This document shows positions 43,146 through 55,732 of a DNA stretch of 64,000 nt, piece after piece; within the stretch, counting starts at the first letter, position 1; the number at the start of each line of letters is the position of its first letter. The stretch covers positions 405,721,652-405,785,651 of the forward strand of contig NC_057811.1 of the NCBI RefSeq assembly GCF_018294505.1. The letters are read 5' to 3'. Under the pieces are notes generated by a model. That model saw only the letters and a list, made by a program, of their open reading frames with translations. It was not told where the DNA came from and did no database searches. Source of the DNA: Triticum aestivum. Lineage: Eukaryota; Streptophyta; Magnoliopsida; Poales; Poaceae. A program made the translations under genes and the position numbers.

Positions 43146-44731
43146 AAAGGATGAGAGGGGAGCTAGGCACAACCGCACCATCCACGTGTATGTGAATAGT
43201 TCGGCGAGGGCGGAAAGGCAGCAGCGAGCGAAAGAAAAAGAGCATGGCGGCGAAAAACGGCGAGGGCGGAAAGGGCAGCAGCGAGCGAAAGAAAAAGAGC
43301 TGGGCAGCAAAAAAGGAACGAGCCAGCTCGCATCCTTTTCGAGAGCTCGCGTCCTTCTCACGAACCCTACCGCCGCCCCGCTCCTCCTCCTCCCACCTAT
43401 GTCGCCTCCCCCTAGCCGCCGCCGCCTCCCACCTCAGTCGCGCCCCCCCCCCTCGCATCTCGTCCGCCCCGAGTGCGGAGGCAAGCTTCCCAGCGGCGGC
43501 GCTGGATTCGATCTGCAGGAGAGAGAGGGAGGTGTGGCAGCCGCCGCACACCCGCACCGCTCCGCGCCTCCTCTTTGCTCCACCATGCAGCCTCCTCCTC
43601 CCCGCCCACCTCCGGCGCAGCTCGTCGTAGTGGAGAGCAAGGTCTTCGTGGCGGGGTGGAGCTGCAGCGGAGGGAAGGATGCTGGACGGATCCGGCGCCT
43701 GCAGGCTGAAGCAGCAGGAGTTGGTGGATTTGGCGGATGCTGACGGGGTCGTTGACGGAGGCTGGGAGCTCGGGTTGGTTCACGGTTTGCCTTTTCTTCA
43801 TCCGTATCTCACACACGTCTCCCCCTTTTCTCATTGACGAGAGCTTCGGCTGCAGGGGCGCCACGAGGAATGGAAGGTTGAGTTCGTTCGACGGCCGGAG
43901 CAGCAGGAGTAAGGAGCCAACGGTTGTCAATGGCTAACCTCTATCTCCTCTCTCTCTCTCTGTGTGTGTGGGGTTGAGAAGAAGGCCAAATAGAAGAAGA
44001 AGAATTTGGCTCGAAAGTCTTGCCGAGGTGCCTCTAATGTCTCTATTTTCCTATTACGTTCTCCACCACTCACATCTAAATTTGATAATATATGTTTTTT
44101 CCTAAACATGTCGTGTACAGATCTAAGGATTTGTATTTACAGGTAGGAATTCTATACATTATGATGTATAAGAAAGAAATATCTTATTGATTTATTTGGA
44201 GATTAGCCTTTTAGTATAGTATGATATTTTAAGATATTCACAAAAGGTGTATTTGATATGTCCACATTTATATAACTATGTAGCCATGCATATTTCATCT
44301 GTTTTCATGATCGAATGAAGCACTTGTCTTGGAGATTAGGCAGATCCTAGAATGAAGCATTGATCGAAAGAACTGTTATTGCCAACTGTGTACGCTATGT
44401 TCTGGTTTATGCTCTGATGCACTTCCCGTTCCTGGTCAGGGTACGGTGAAATTAGGCAGAATGGCAAGATCTGTAGCATCTACTGTGAACACAAAGCGGA
44501 GAAAAGGGGTTGCTTCCTCGTCCGGTAACCCAATTATGTTGCTTTCTTTCGTTTTATTTCTCCATACATGCAAATTAGTTTATTCTGGAGCTTCTCCATA
44601 ATAAGAGGTACTGTGCAACCTGCTTATGATATCATAGAAATAACATTTGCCTGCATCCCTCCTGAACTCTACAATATTTCAGTTTGATATAGGTTGTAGT
44701 TAGACTTTCTGCTTCCTGAAATTGAACTTAC
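43146..44731 (+). repeat. Tandem unit 2 of 4
   Basis: A direct copy of unit 1, 1,586 bases long, with small indels and substitutions. The ATG-led frame in its GC-rich half is open longer here than in units 1 and 3, but it is not conserved among copies. Confidence 0.92.
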
Positions 44732-46327
44732 AAAGGATGAGAGGGTAGCTAGGCACAACCGCGCCATCCACGTGTAGGTGAATAGTTCGGCGGGGGCGGA
44801 AAGGGCAGCAGCGAGTGAAAGAAAAAGAGCAGGGCAGCGAAAAATGGCGACGGCGGAAAGGGCAGCAGCGAGCGAAAGAAAAAGAGCAGGGCAGCGAAAA
44901 AGGAACGAGCCAGCTCGCATCCTTTTCGAGAGCTCGCATCCTTCTCACGAACCCTACCGCCGCCCCGCTCCTCCTCCTCCCACCTCAGTCGCCTCCCCCT
45001 AGCCGCCGCCGCCGCCGCCTCCCACCTCAGTCGCGTCCCCCCCCTCGCATCTCGTCCGCCCCGGGTGCGGAGGTGAGCTTCCCGGCGGCGGCACTGGATT
45101 CGATCTGCAGGAGAGAGGGGGAGGTGTGGCAGCCTCCACACACCCGCACCGCTCCGCGCCCCCTCTTTGCTCCACCATGCAGCCTCCTCCTCCCCGCCCA
45201 CCTCCGGTGTAGCTCGTCGTAGTGGAGAGCAAGGTCTTCATGACGGGGTGGAGCTGCAGCGAAGGGAAGGATGCTGGACGGATCCGGCGCCTGCAGGCTG
45301 AAGCAGCAGGAGTTGGTGGATTTGGCGGATTCTGACGGGGTCATTGACGGAGGCTGGGAGCTCGGGTTGGTTCACGGTTTGCCTTTTCATCCTCCATATC
45401 TCACACACGTCTCCCCCTTTTCCCATTGACGAGAGCTTCGGCTGCAGGGGCGCCACGAGGAATGGAACGTTGAGTTCGTTCGACGGCCGCAGCAGCAGGA
45501 GCAAGGAGCCAACGGTGGTCAATGGCTAACCTCTATCTCCTCTCTCTCTCTCTCTCTCTCTCTCTGTGGTTGAGAAGAAGGCCAAATAGAAGAAGAAGAA
45601 TTTGGCTCAAAAGTCTTGCCGAGGTGCCTCTAATGTCTCTATTTTCCTATTACGTTCTCCACCACTCACATCTAAATTTGATATTATATGTTTTTTCCTA
45701 AACATGTCGTGTACACATCTAAGGATTTGTATTTACAGGTAGGAATTCTATACATTATGATGTATAAGAAAGAAATATCTTATTGATTTATTTGGAGATT
45801 AGCCTTTTAGTATAGTATGATATTTTAAGATATTCACAAAAGGTGTATTTGATATGTCCACATTTATATAACTATGTAGCCATGCATATTTCATCTGTTT
45901 TCATGATCGAATGAAGCACTTGTCTTGGAGATTAGGCAGATCCTAGAATGAAGCATTGATCGAAAGAACTGTTATTGCCAACTGTGTACGCTATGTTCTG
46001 GTTTATGCTCTGATGCACTTCCCGTTCCTGGTCAGGGTACGGTGAAATTAGGCAGAATGGCAAGATCTGTAGCATCTACTATGAACACAAAGCGGAGAAA
46101 AGGGATTGCTTCCTCGTCCGGTAACCCAATTATATTGCTTTCTTTCGTTTTATTTCTCCATACATGCAAATTAGTTTATTCTGGAGCTTCTCCATAATAA
46201 GAGGTACCGTGCAACCTGCTTATGATATCATAGAAGTAACATTTGCCTTCATCCCTCCTGAACTCGACAATATTTCAGTTTGATATAGGCTGTAGTTAGA
46301 CTTTCTGCTTCTTGAAATTGAACTTAT
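44732..46327 (+). repeat. Tandem unit 3 of 4
   Basis: A direct copy, 1,596 bases long. It contains an expanded CT microsatellite (about 45536-45566) and an early stop in the ATG-led frame (ccggtgtagctc). Confidence 0.92.
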
Positions 46328-47913
46328 AAAGGATGAGAGGGTAGCTGGGCACAACCGCGCCATCCACGTGTATGTGAATAGTTCGGCAAGGGCGGAAAGG
46401 GCAGCAGCGAGCGAAAGAAAAAGAGCAGGGCAGTGAAAAACGGCGAGGGCGGAAAGGGCAGCAGCGAGCGAAAGAAAAAGAGCAGGGCATCGAAAAAGGA
46501 ATGAGCCAGCTCGCATCCTTTTCGAGAGCCCGCGTCCTTCCCACGAACCCTACCGCTGCCCCGCTCCTCCTCCTCCCACCTCAGTCGCCTCCCCCTAGAC
46601 GCCGCCGCCTCCTCCCACCTCAGTCGCGTACCCCCCCCCCCCCGCGCGCACATCTCGTCCGCCCCGGGTGCTGACGCGAGCTTCCCGGCGACGGCGGCGG
46701 CGCTGGATTCGATCTGCAGGAGAAAGAGGGAGGTGCGGCAGCCGCCGCACGCCCGCACTGCTCCGCGCCCCCTCTTTGCTCCACCACGTAGCCTCCTCCT
46801 CCCCGCCCACCTCTGGCGCAGCTTGTCGTAGTGGAGAGCAAGGTCTTCATGGCGGGGTGGAGCTGCAACGGAGGGAAGGATGCTGGACGGATCCGGCGCC
46901 TGTAGGCTGAAGCAGCAGGAGTTGGTGGATTCGGCGGATGCGGACGGGGTCGTTGACGGGGGCTGGGAGCTCGGGTTGGTTCACAGTTTGCCTTTTCATC
47001 ATCCCTATCTCACACACGTCTCCCCTTTTCTCATTGATGAGAGCTTCGACTTCAGGGGCGCCACGAGGAATGGAAGGTTGAGTTCGTTCGACGGCCGGTG
47101 CAGCAGGAGCAAGGAGCCAACTGTGGTCAATGGCTAACCTCTATCTCCTCTCTCTCTCTATGGTTGAGAAGAAGGCCAAATAGACGAAGAAGAATTTGGC
47201 TCGAAAGTCTTGCCAAGGTGCCTCTAATGTCTCTATTTTCCTATTACGTTCTCCACCACTCACATCTAAATTTGATAATATATGTTTTTTCCTAAACATG
47301 TCGTGTACAGATCTAAGGATTTGTATTTACAGGTAGGAATTCTATACATTATGATGTATAAGAAAGAAATATCTTATTGATTTATTTGGAGATTAGCCTT
47401 TTAGTATAGTATGATATTTTAAGATATTCACAAAAGGTGTATTTGATATGTCCACATTTATATAACTATGTAGCCATGCATATTTCATCTGTTTTCATGA
47501 TCGAATGAAGCACTTGTCTTGGAGATTAGGCAGATCCTAGAATGAAGCATTGATCGAAAGAACTGTTATTGCCAACTGGATACACTGTGTTCTGGTTTAT
47601 GCTCTGATGCACTTTCCCGTTCCTGGTCAGGGTACGATAAAATTAGGCACAATGGCAAGATCTGTAGCATCTACTGTGAACACAAAGCGGAGAAAAGGGA
47701 TTGCTTCCTCGTCCGGTAACCCAATTGTGTTGCTTTCTTTCGTTTTATTCCTCCATACATGCAAATTAGTTTATTCTGGAGCTTCTCCATAATAAGAGGT
47801 ACCGTGCAACCTGCTTATGATATCATAGAAGTAACATTTGCCTGCATCCCTCCTGAACTCTACAATATTTCAGTTTGATATAGGCTGTAGTTAGACTTTC
47901 TGCTTCTTGAAAT
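46328..47913 (+). repeat. Tandem unit 4 of 4
   Basis: A direct copy of about 1,586 bases. The ATG at the place of the putative start is changed to acg. The unit ends cttcttgaaat and then passes into single-copy DNA rather than another unit. Confidence 0.92.
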
Positions 47914-49168
47914 GAATAATGGTAAAGCACCATGTTGGTTACATTAGATTTGTTTGCCAGCCTTCTCTAGAGAAATTAATACTAATGAACTACTTGCATG
48001 TTTACATAAATAGTCAAACAGAATTTAGCTGAAATGGAGAGATAGTTATTTGAGAAAACTGGAGCAGTAATGAAGCACATGATATGATGTTGTATTACTT
48101 ACTGAGAAAATGTGAACAAACTATATATGTTCTTCATGTCATGGCATGAGTTAACTGTTTACCTATTCTTGTCTACAAGTCCGTCGTGGAGCAACCAAGA
48201 AAGGTTAATCCAACTTGTATGAACTGCGACGAGCTTTACAATGCCTTCATAATGCATATGAGTACCATCCATTGCTTAGCATACACGGAAGATGAAACAT
48301 TTTTCTTCTTATTTTGCAGATTCATGTTTCGGCAGTGCCGTGGGGGCTGTCGAGGTAAGCTCCATTGACCCCCACCACGGCTTGCCCTTCCAAGCTTTCC
48401 TCCTCTCTGCCATCCACGCGGCCATCGGTGGTGCAGTAGGGGAGGCAACTCAGGTCAGGTGAGCAGCGGCAGAAATCCACGGTGTGTTGCAAAGAACCAT
48501 GCTGAGGATGGCTCGATGCAATAAGCCATCATCTCGACTGGGCCTGTGGCCCCAGCGGGAGATGCCTAGGGCCGTGCCCATCGACCAGGGCAGGGGGTGC
48601 CTACTATGACATGGACGAGTACACCAAACTGATGTGAGCCGCCGCCAATCCTAGCCCGTCGCCAAGCTCGTGATGCTGGAGTGCTCCGCCCAAGTGTCTG
48701 ATCTAGGGGCCAATTGGAAGGTAAGATGTCTGCTCTTCGATTATGCGATTATTTCGTTTTCCTGTATATTCGAAAATATGGACTTGAATTCTCTTATGTT
48801 ATGATTCAGGCCAGTTTTGAAATAGTAAGGTTGACCGTATCTATTATTTTCAAAGAAAATATATGCTACAAAGATTCATAAGAAACTCTCTCGTGAGAGA
48901 TCTACCATTAGGAATATTTCCATATGTTTACTTCTAATTCATTAGCATGTCCTTTTTTTAGTTCATTGCTGCCTCCTTTTCTTTATGTTAGCCTTATGAT
49001 GCTTGTGGTGAATTGCATTTCACATGGCTAGATAAACTAAGATTAAAAAGGAAAACACGGTATTCTTTGACATAAGAGCATGATACCTTGGGTTCATTTG
49101 TGCAGACCAAGAACAAAAAACTACTTATGTTGCAATAGTTTCAGTGGAAGGTAGTTAGGTATTTATTT

Positions 49169-49342
49169 CATTGTTTTTAAGGCATCCTGCCTTAGACGCT
49201 TAGGCGATAAGGCGCCCTGGCAACGCCTTACAAATATGCCCGCCTTAAGCGCTTAGGCGTCCACCTTAGGCGCTTAGGCGTCGCCTAGGCGCTAAGGCGG
49301 GTGGTGCTCGCCTTAGGACGCCTTACCGCCTTAAAAACAATG
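49169..49342. mobile_element. Small MITE with 15-base perfect inverted ends
   Basis: The 174-base element has ends cattgtttttaaggc and gccttaaaaacaatg, which are exact inverted repeats. It is flanked by the 8-base duplication atttattt (49161-49168, 49343-49350). The interior is built from gccttaggcgctta-type palindromes. An 8-base duplication suggests a hAT-type origin, but this is inference. Confidence 0.8.
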
Positions 49343-50880
49343 ATTTATTTCACTATGCTGGGGAATATGCCTATTTATAGGATATTGCGGTGAGGTACTG
49401 CCACAGCTAAGTATCAAATATGCATTATGTTCGGATAAGCCTTCCCAAAACGTAGATCACTTTACAGGGATCGTTGCTTCTTTATTTGTATTGTACCACA
49501 TCTTCCTTATAAAGAATACATTGCATGCCTTGCAGGACAGGTTTCCTTCTTCACTTTACCAGACTTCAAATGTACTATCTAGCAGACTAGCACGTGTGCA
49601 TATGATGACTCCTTTTATCTTTGATGAAGGTATTGGGATTTCTTTAGGGGAAATTGTAACAATGTTGTTTGAAATGGTAAGGAAAATGGTGCTTTTTTCC
49701 ATTGTCATGTTTAACCGAAGTTCTGTTCTATTGTCATATTCAAAACTATGGTTCCTTGTTTGCAGTATCTTGAAGTGAGCAGAATTTGTATACTTGTTTT
49801 ATAAGAGATCTCTTTGTCTAGAACTTGTGATATATGGCTGATGTCAATTTCATCTTTTTAGGTGCTTCTCAATTATAGGTGGAAAGCCTGGCATGGAGGC
49901 ACATAGGCTGCTGATTATGTTTCTGGATTGGCCCTTGAGAAGGAGACCAAAGCAAACTTCAGCAGGTATCAGTTGTGCATCCTCTATTCCTTGTGTTTGT
50001 CTTCCTAGCTGACCTTGAGCATCTCTCCAAAAAAAAACCCTGACCTTGAGCATTGTACATTTTGGTAAATATAGTTAGTTACTTAGTTTACTAGCAGTTG
50101 CGATAGTCAGACCACTTACATGCTTAGCTGCCATTTAGTAATCAGTAAGAACTAATTTGTGAAAATTAGGCCTGAAGTAATTGTGCTTCCCTGTTTTGTG
50201 CGCATAAATACTTATGGTTACGTATTGTGACCAAATGAAGTAAACTTATACAAGATGCTTCTTCATTGTTTCGCTTGTGGAAACTAAACTGCTGCTGTGT
50301 TAATACATATGGCCTTATTTAAAGGCTTGTGGTTGGTCACCATTGTTGTGCAGTAATTTCTTGCCGAAGCACCGGTCCAAATTTATTATTGGTTTTACTG
50401 GCGCTGCATGTAAGCGGGATCTACTAATTGTTCTGTTTGCTTTGCTTCGTGAGTTCTTACCCATATACCTCTTTGATGATTTTGCCTCCCTATGTTTGAC
50501 CTGGTCTTTTTTCGAAGTTTGTCATGGTTTTTATGGTAGTGTGACATGACTAACAGCTTATAATTATCTGTCTATTCCACCCAATGTGTGTGCTATGATA
50601 TTCTATAAGGCTAGGCACACCCTAAGTTGGTTAATGCTTTTGAGCTAGCTTGTTATGAGATAATGAAACAATAGTTTTTATTTGCTCACTAGCAAGATGA
50701 TGATGTCAAACAAATGACTATTTGGCATTTGTCCCTTTGAGGGTTTCTACCATTTAACTGTATTGTTGTTTCCCATAATAGAATATTTGCTAATAATTAG
50801 ACTACCTTGTGATTGTTATTCCTGTGGGTAAAGAAATATATGATTGTTCATGTACGCATAGCTTGAGTAAAAGCACATGA

Positions 50881-51228
50881 CTTGTCTTCTGGATTGGTAG
50901 CTAACATTGAGATACTTATGTTTGTCGATGCCTTCCCTTTTTGCAGTAACATCCATGCTTCCAGCGTATGTTCAACATCAGAATTTTCTTGGCTGTTTGT
51001 TGTAGTTTCTTTTCTGGTTTTGGAAAATTCTGCAGCTATATTTATTGTAGAACAACATACTTGTCTTCTGGATTGGTAGCTAAAATTGAGATAATTACGC
51101 TTGTCGATGCCTTCCTTTTTTTCAATAACATCCATGCTTCCAGTGTATGTAGAACATCAGATTTTTCTTGGTTGCTTGTCGTAGTTTGTTTTTAGGTTTG
51201 GAAAATTCTGCAGCTATATTTATTTAAA
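50881..51228 (+). repeat. Direct duplication of about 170-180 bases
   Basis: The stretch starting cttgtcttctggattggtag at about 50881 recurs from about 51060 with scattered differences. Both copies end in ggaaaattctgcagctatat. Confidence 0.85.
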
Positions 51229-52096
51229 GATGTTGCCTTAAGTGAGCATGTGCAATATCCGCTTCTTTATGTTGTGTGCCGACAAGTTCCTCTATTTTAG
51301 ATGGTTCTGTCTTTTCACTTTTGAAAAAGCTGACTATAAATCCTCGTAGGTGCCATAGTCCATAGTGGAAGATGTTCTCAGGCTAGCACCTGGTTTAGAA
51401 TTTTGCAATTCACATCAAATTTCTTCCAACAAGACATGCTGATTAGATTCAGGAATATGTTGCTACGTCTCAGCTTTTCAGCTTCATGTTGTAGGATTAA
51501 TATTAGGCACCTGACATGAGGTTGAGAAATACCATGCTTTAATTACTCATGACATACCTTGTGCAGGGCACATAAAATATATCTGATATCTCTTTTTTGC
51601 TATGTATATTTTTGTCCTCTCTACTCTAATTTAGTAGCACCATTTTTTGATGTTATTTCTCTATATGATTGTTGCTTCCACTATCTCAAATATATCTGAA
51701 ATGAATTTGAATTAGGTTACTTTAGTATCAAGGTAAAATTTGTTTGTTGTCCAGAAGCGCCAAAATCCTAGGTGATAATAATTTTGTGCTTGACTGTTGT
51801 TGACGGCCAGTAAATTTGTAGGAGTGTGTTCGATAGAATTGGCAATGGGATCGGGAGGTGGTGTCCAAGAATTATGTGGTTTGATGGCACTAGGGGCAGG
51901 AGTGCTGATTTAATCAGACTAAGAAGATGCCTAAATAAGCTGTGAGGCTGCCTATATATAATTGTATTTCTAAGTCATTGTACTATATGTAAACCAATTT
52001 AAGTCATTCTACCATCTGTAATACAATCCACATTGCATTATCTTTCCATCGATATCTCCTACTTACTCACTACTAACATTGCTTCTAATTGGCTTC

Positions 52097-52129
52097 TTGC
52101 GCCATTGGCGCAACCGGGTCATCTAGTGT
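52097..52129 (+). mobile_element. Helitron-like 3' terminus
   Basis: A perfect 7-base stem ttgcgcc/ggcgcaa with loop att is followed by ccgggtcat and then CTAG, with T next to it. A short GC-rich hairpin about ten bases before CTRR, inserted next to T, is the standard 3' end of plant Helitrons. The 5' terminus (TC after A) was not found with confidence, so the extent of the element is unknown. Confidence 0.65.
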
Positions 52130-52189
52130 TACTAAATCTAAATCGACTCAGACTCGGTTAAGTGTCTTCTTTATCAGAAAAAAGACTAA

Positions 52190-54175
52190 CTAAAGCCTTA
52201 GCGGCCACGGATGAGTGCTCCCTCTTCAAGGCGATGCGGTGTTAGGCGGAGCATAAACCTCGACCCTCAATAAATCATTTCTTTCTTTTTCTGGTTCTCG
52301 TATTTCCTATAGTTTAAATAATGTTGGAATTAAAATTGAAAATAATAATAATGATGTGTGCATTTTGGTGGGGGTGCTAAAACCGATGGAGATAGACCGA
52401 TTAAAGGTTTCTCCAAAGTGTTCAAGCCCCCTACCTTACCCTTGGTGCGCTAACTAAGGTAGGGTTAGATGATGCAAGACCTGGGTCCTTGTTTTGTGAC
52501 TTCACTGCGTCCTCACGTAAATCAAAATCTCATTCCTCAAAAGAAACAAAAACCACCCACCCTGACTCGAGTTTCCACATGAGAGGCATGTTTTGGAATA
52601 GCAGAGGTCTTACACACTTGGCTAAGAATAAACACGTCGGTGACTATGTGCGTGACCATGGGTTAGATTTTGTGACGATTTTTTAGGCTGGTAAATGTGA
52701 CTTTTGTGCACATCTCTTTGATCACCTATCAGGTGGTTTGGACTACACATGGCATTGCTTACCATCACGTGGAAGGTCCAGAGGAATCTTACTTGGGATA
52801 CAGACCACAACCATGGACTTGTTAGCTTTTTTGGTTGGTGAATTTCATATTAAATTCCACCTATGAAATAGAGCTGATAATTATACATGAAGCCCGGTCG
52901 CAGTCTATGGGGCTGCCTAAGATGAGAATAAATTCGCTTTCCTTTGGGAATTGGTGAACTTGGCTAAGGATAACCCGCATCCAATGCTTATTGGAGGCGA
53001 CTTCAATATTCTTAGGTACCAGGAAGAGAAAAATAATGATCGTTTTGACACACACTGACCTTTCTTATTCAACGCTGTAATTGACAGTTTGAATCTTCGA
53101 GAAGCTAGTATGTCGGGGCGACAGTTCACTTGGGCCAACAACCGTCCGGTGCCGACATACGAGCAACTCGATCGGGTACTCATGGATACCGAATGTGAAT
53201 TAAAATTCCCTACGGTAACAGTGCGTGTCCTAGAGCGTATTGAGTTACTTTCGGACCATGCACCCATCATTCTTGATTCTAACTCTACTACCTCTTCCAC
53301 TGTTCGCCGCCCATTCAAATTTGAATTGGGATGGTTACATCGGGATGACTTTGCAGATATAGTTAAGAATTTATGGGAGAGGCCTGCCATTGGTCGCAGA
53401 CCGATTCAAAGATGGAACTTCAGAATTCGAGCCATGAGGCGGTTCCTAACTGGATGGGCCAAACACACAAGTGGTATATATAAAAAAGAAAAGCAACGCC
53501 TTTCCACTATTATAGATGACCTCGACAAAATAGCAGAGACTCGCCTTTTGTCTCAACACGAGATTGATATGAAAAATCAATCCAATGAGCAAATTGCACG
53601 TCTATTGCGAGAAGAGGAAATCAAATGGTATCGAAGATCAGGTGCCCAATTCATTTTGGAGGGAGACAATAATACACGATATTTCCAAATGGTCGGCAAT
53701 GGGCGTCATAGGAAGAAGTGTATTTTTAGCCTCCAACAAGATGAGGGGCGGATCGAGGGTCAGGCAGAGCTCAAGTGTTATATAACCAAATACTACAAGT
53801 GTTTGTTTGGGGCTCCAGATGAAGGGACTTCACTCTAGATGAGACCCGAACAGATGACATTCCACAAGTCACGGCAAAAGAGAATGACATCCTGACGGCA
53901 CGTTTCTCTGAAGAGGAGGTGTGAGCTGCGGTGTTCCAAATGGAACATAACAAAGCTCCAGGCCTTGATGGTTTCCCCGCGGAGTTCTATCAAAACTTCC
54001 GGGATGTCATCAAGACTGACCTAATGGAGTTGTTCAATTTTTTGTCATGTCGGCCAACTAGACCTATACAGGCTTAACTTTGGAAAGATTGTTTTGTTGC
54101 CAAAGACTAAGGACGCCGAACGGATTCAACAGTTCAGACCTATCTGCCTCCTTATTGTCAGCTTAAAATTTTTCA
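52190..54175 (+). pseudogene. LINE fragment: endonuclease and start of reverse transcriptase
   Basis: The plus strand encodes an APE-type endonuclease with stops. Visible motifs are MFWNSRGL (52590), LIGGDFNILR (52990), SGRQFTWANN and LDRVLM (53110-53190) and LLSDHAPIIL (53250). It continues with EEIKWYRRSGAQFILEGDNNTRYF (53615-53685) and the RT beginning (HNKAPGLDGFPAEFYQNF, 53945), where it is cut off near 54175. This is the usual order in plant L1 LINEs. The upstream 300 bases may hold decayed ORF1. The longest intact frame is 53089-53838. Confidence 0.85.
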
Positions 54176-55691
54176 GGGAGGCTAGGTAAGCGGCACGCAC
54201 ATCCCGTCAATGAAGCTCTTTTCTGTGGAATTGCTCTAGTACTTCACTTATATCTTTTTGAGCACGGTGTGCTTTAGTATTTTTGAAGAAACTCTCTCTT
54301 GCTTCACTTATATTAATTTGAGAGAAAGAAATATTATGTTCATGATCTTCACTTATATCTTTTTGGATTAATTTGTCATTTACTCTTGTGCTTCACTTAT
54401 ATCCTATGAGTAAATTGTTGAATGAATTGAATATCATGAAGTTGAAATTATATCATGCCTAGTGGTAGCTTCACATTGGGTTTAGAAAGTGAAATATTTT
54501 GAGGCTTGACAATCACAATATTGGTCATACAAGCAATTCACGAATAATTAGTATAAGGAAGAGAACCTTCACATGCAAATACACTATCCTGGAAATCTTT
54601 TGTGATTGTGAGCCCCCATCAAAATATTATATGTCAAAATTGTTGACGTTGGACAAGGAAGACAACGTAATGGTTTATGTTTGTTCATATTCACATAAAA
54701 GTTATATTGTCATAGATCCTTCAACATGTGGTGCTTGCCCCCCATCTTTGCTAGCCAAAAATTCTGCACCAAGTAGAGATACTACTTGTGCATGCAAAAA
54801 ACCCTTAAACCCAAATCTTATTTTCAAGAGTCCACCATACCTACCTAAGGATTGAGCAGGATCCTTCAAGTAAGTTGTCATCGGTGCAATAAGGCAATAA
54901 AAATTACTTCTAAAAGTGTTAGATCATTTAGTGTAAGAGAAAATTGAGCGTTGTACGAACTTGTGATGGCAAAGAATAAAAGCGACAGACTGCATAATAA
55001 AGGTTGCTATCATAAGGGGCAATATAACATGACGTTCTATTGCACTAAGGGGTTGAGCATACAAACAAATAAGCGCATGACAACCTCTGCTTCCCTCTAT
55101 GAAAGGCCTATCTTTTACTTTTCAGTATTTACATTTATGCAAAGAGTCAAAGTTTTTCCCTCTATTCCTTTTTATTTTTCTCTTTTGGCAAGCATCATGT
55201 GGTGAGGAAAGATCTAGGCACATATATCCAGTTGGATATGGGTGGCATGAGTTATTATTGTTGACATCACCCTTGAGGTGAATACGTTGGGAGGCAAAAC
55301 AATAAGTCCTTATCTTTCTATGTGTCCGGTTGAAACGTTTTGCTCATGTGTATGCGGTGATTGTTAGCAATCATAGAAGACTATAAGATGGTTGAGTATG
55401 TGGAGCTCTTATTTAAACTCCGTTGAATAAGTTGAATTGCAATTGCTTGGTGACTAAGAACATAGGTTGTTGAGTTTCAAGAGAGTTCATTGTTTAAACC
55501 TTAACATGTGAATTGGTTGCTACTTTAACATGAGAAGTTTTATGAGAAAGAATTGATACTATGATGCTAGGAAAAGTGATTTAAATTATCATTGATCAAA
55601 CTTGTGCACTTTGCTAGCATTCACACTTCATAAATTATTTCTTTTATCATTTACCTACTCGAGGACGAGTAGGAATTAAGCTTGGGGATGC
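54176..55691 (+). mobile_element. 3' internal part of a Ty3-gypsy element (Sabrina/WHAM-type)
   Basis: This AT-rich DNA is without recognisable pol. It ends in ctactcgaggacgagtag and aattaagcttggggatgc directly before an LTR start TGATACTTCTCCAACG, as in Triticeae gypsy elements of the Sabrina/WHAM type. A short frame at 54499-54855 shows no known domain. The 5' part of the element is missing. Confidence 0.6.
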
Positions 55692-55732
55692 TGATACTTC
55701 TCCAACGTATCTATAATTTATGAGGTATTCAT
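55692..55732 (+). repeat. First 41 bases of a gypsy 3' LTR, cut by the Fatima-like insertion
   Basis: It starts tgatacttctccaacgtatc and resembles the LTR start at 62959. It is interrupted after ggtattcat. Confidence 0.65.

Larger units (their letters stand above)
47914..52096 (+). other. Single-copy sequence after the tandem array (possible gene fragments in Helitron cargo)
   Basis: This is mostly AT-rich, intron-like DNA. Exon-like islands occur at about 48182-48205 and about 48320-48450. The second can be read as DSCFGSAVGAVE...LPFQAFLLSAIHAAIGGAVG, but no family is recognised. A GC-richer stretch at 48500-48720 has a clean donor (aag|gtaag). It may be the downstream continuation of the gene whose 5' part is repeated four times to the left. 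I do not name a product. A MITE and a short direct duplication are also inside this stretch. Confidence 0.4.

Noticed and set aside
43186..43743. Long GC-rich reading frames on both strands of the tandem units (for example 43186-43743 plus and 43412-43930 minus)
   Set aside because: They occur in several frames at once, are broken differently in each unit, and show only low-complexity proline, arginine and serine sequence.
51613..51640. Possible Helitron 5' end (tctctactctaatttagtag)
   Set aside because: It resembles some Helitron starts, but the base before TC is not A, and nothing else supports a boundary here.
54499..54855. 118-residue frame in the gypsy 3' region
   Set aside because: It has an isolated, cysteine-rich look but no matching motif pattern and no conserved context. 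I left it as part of the element.
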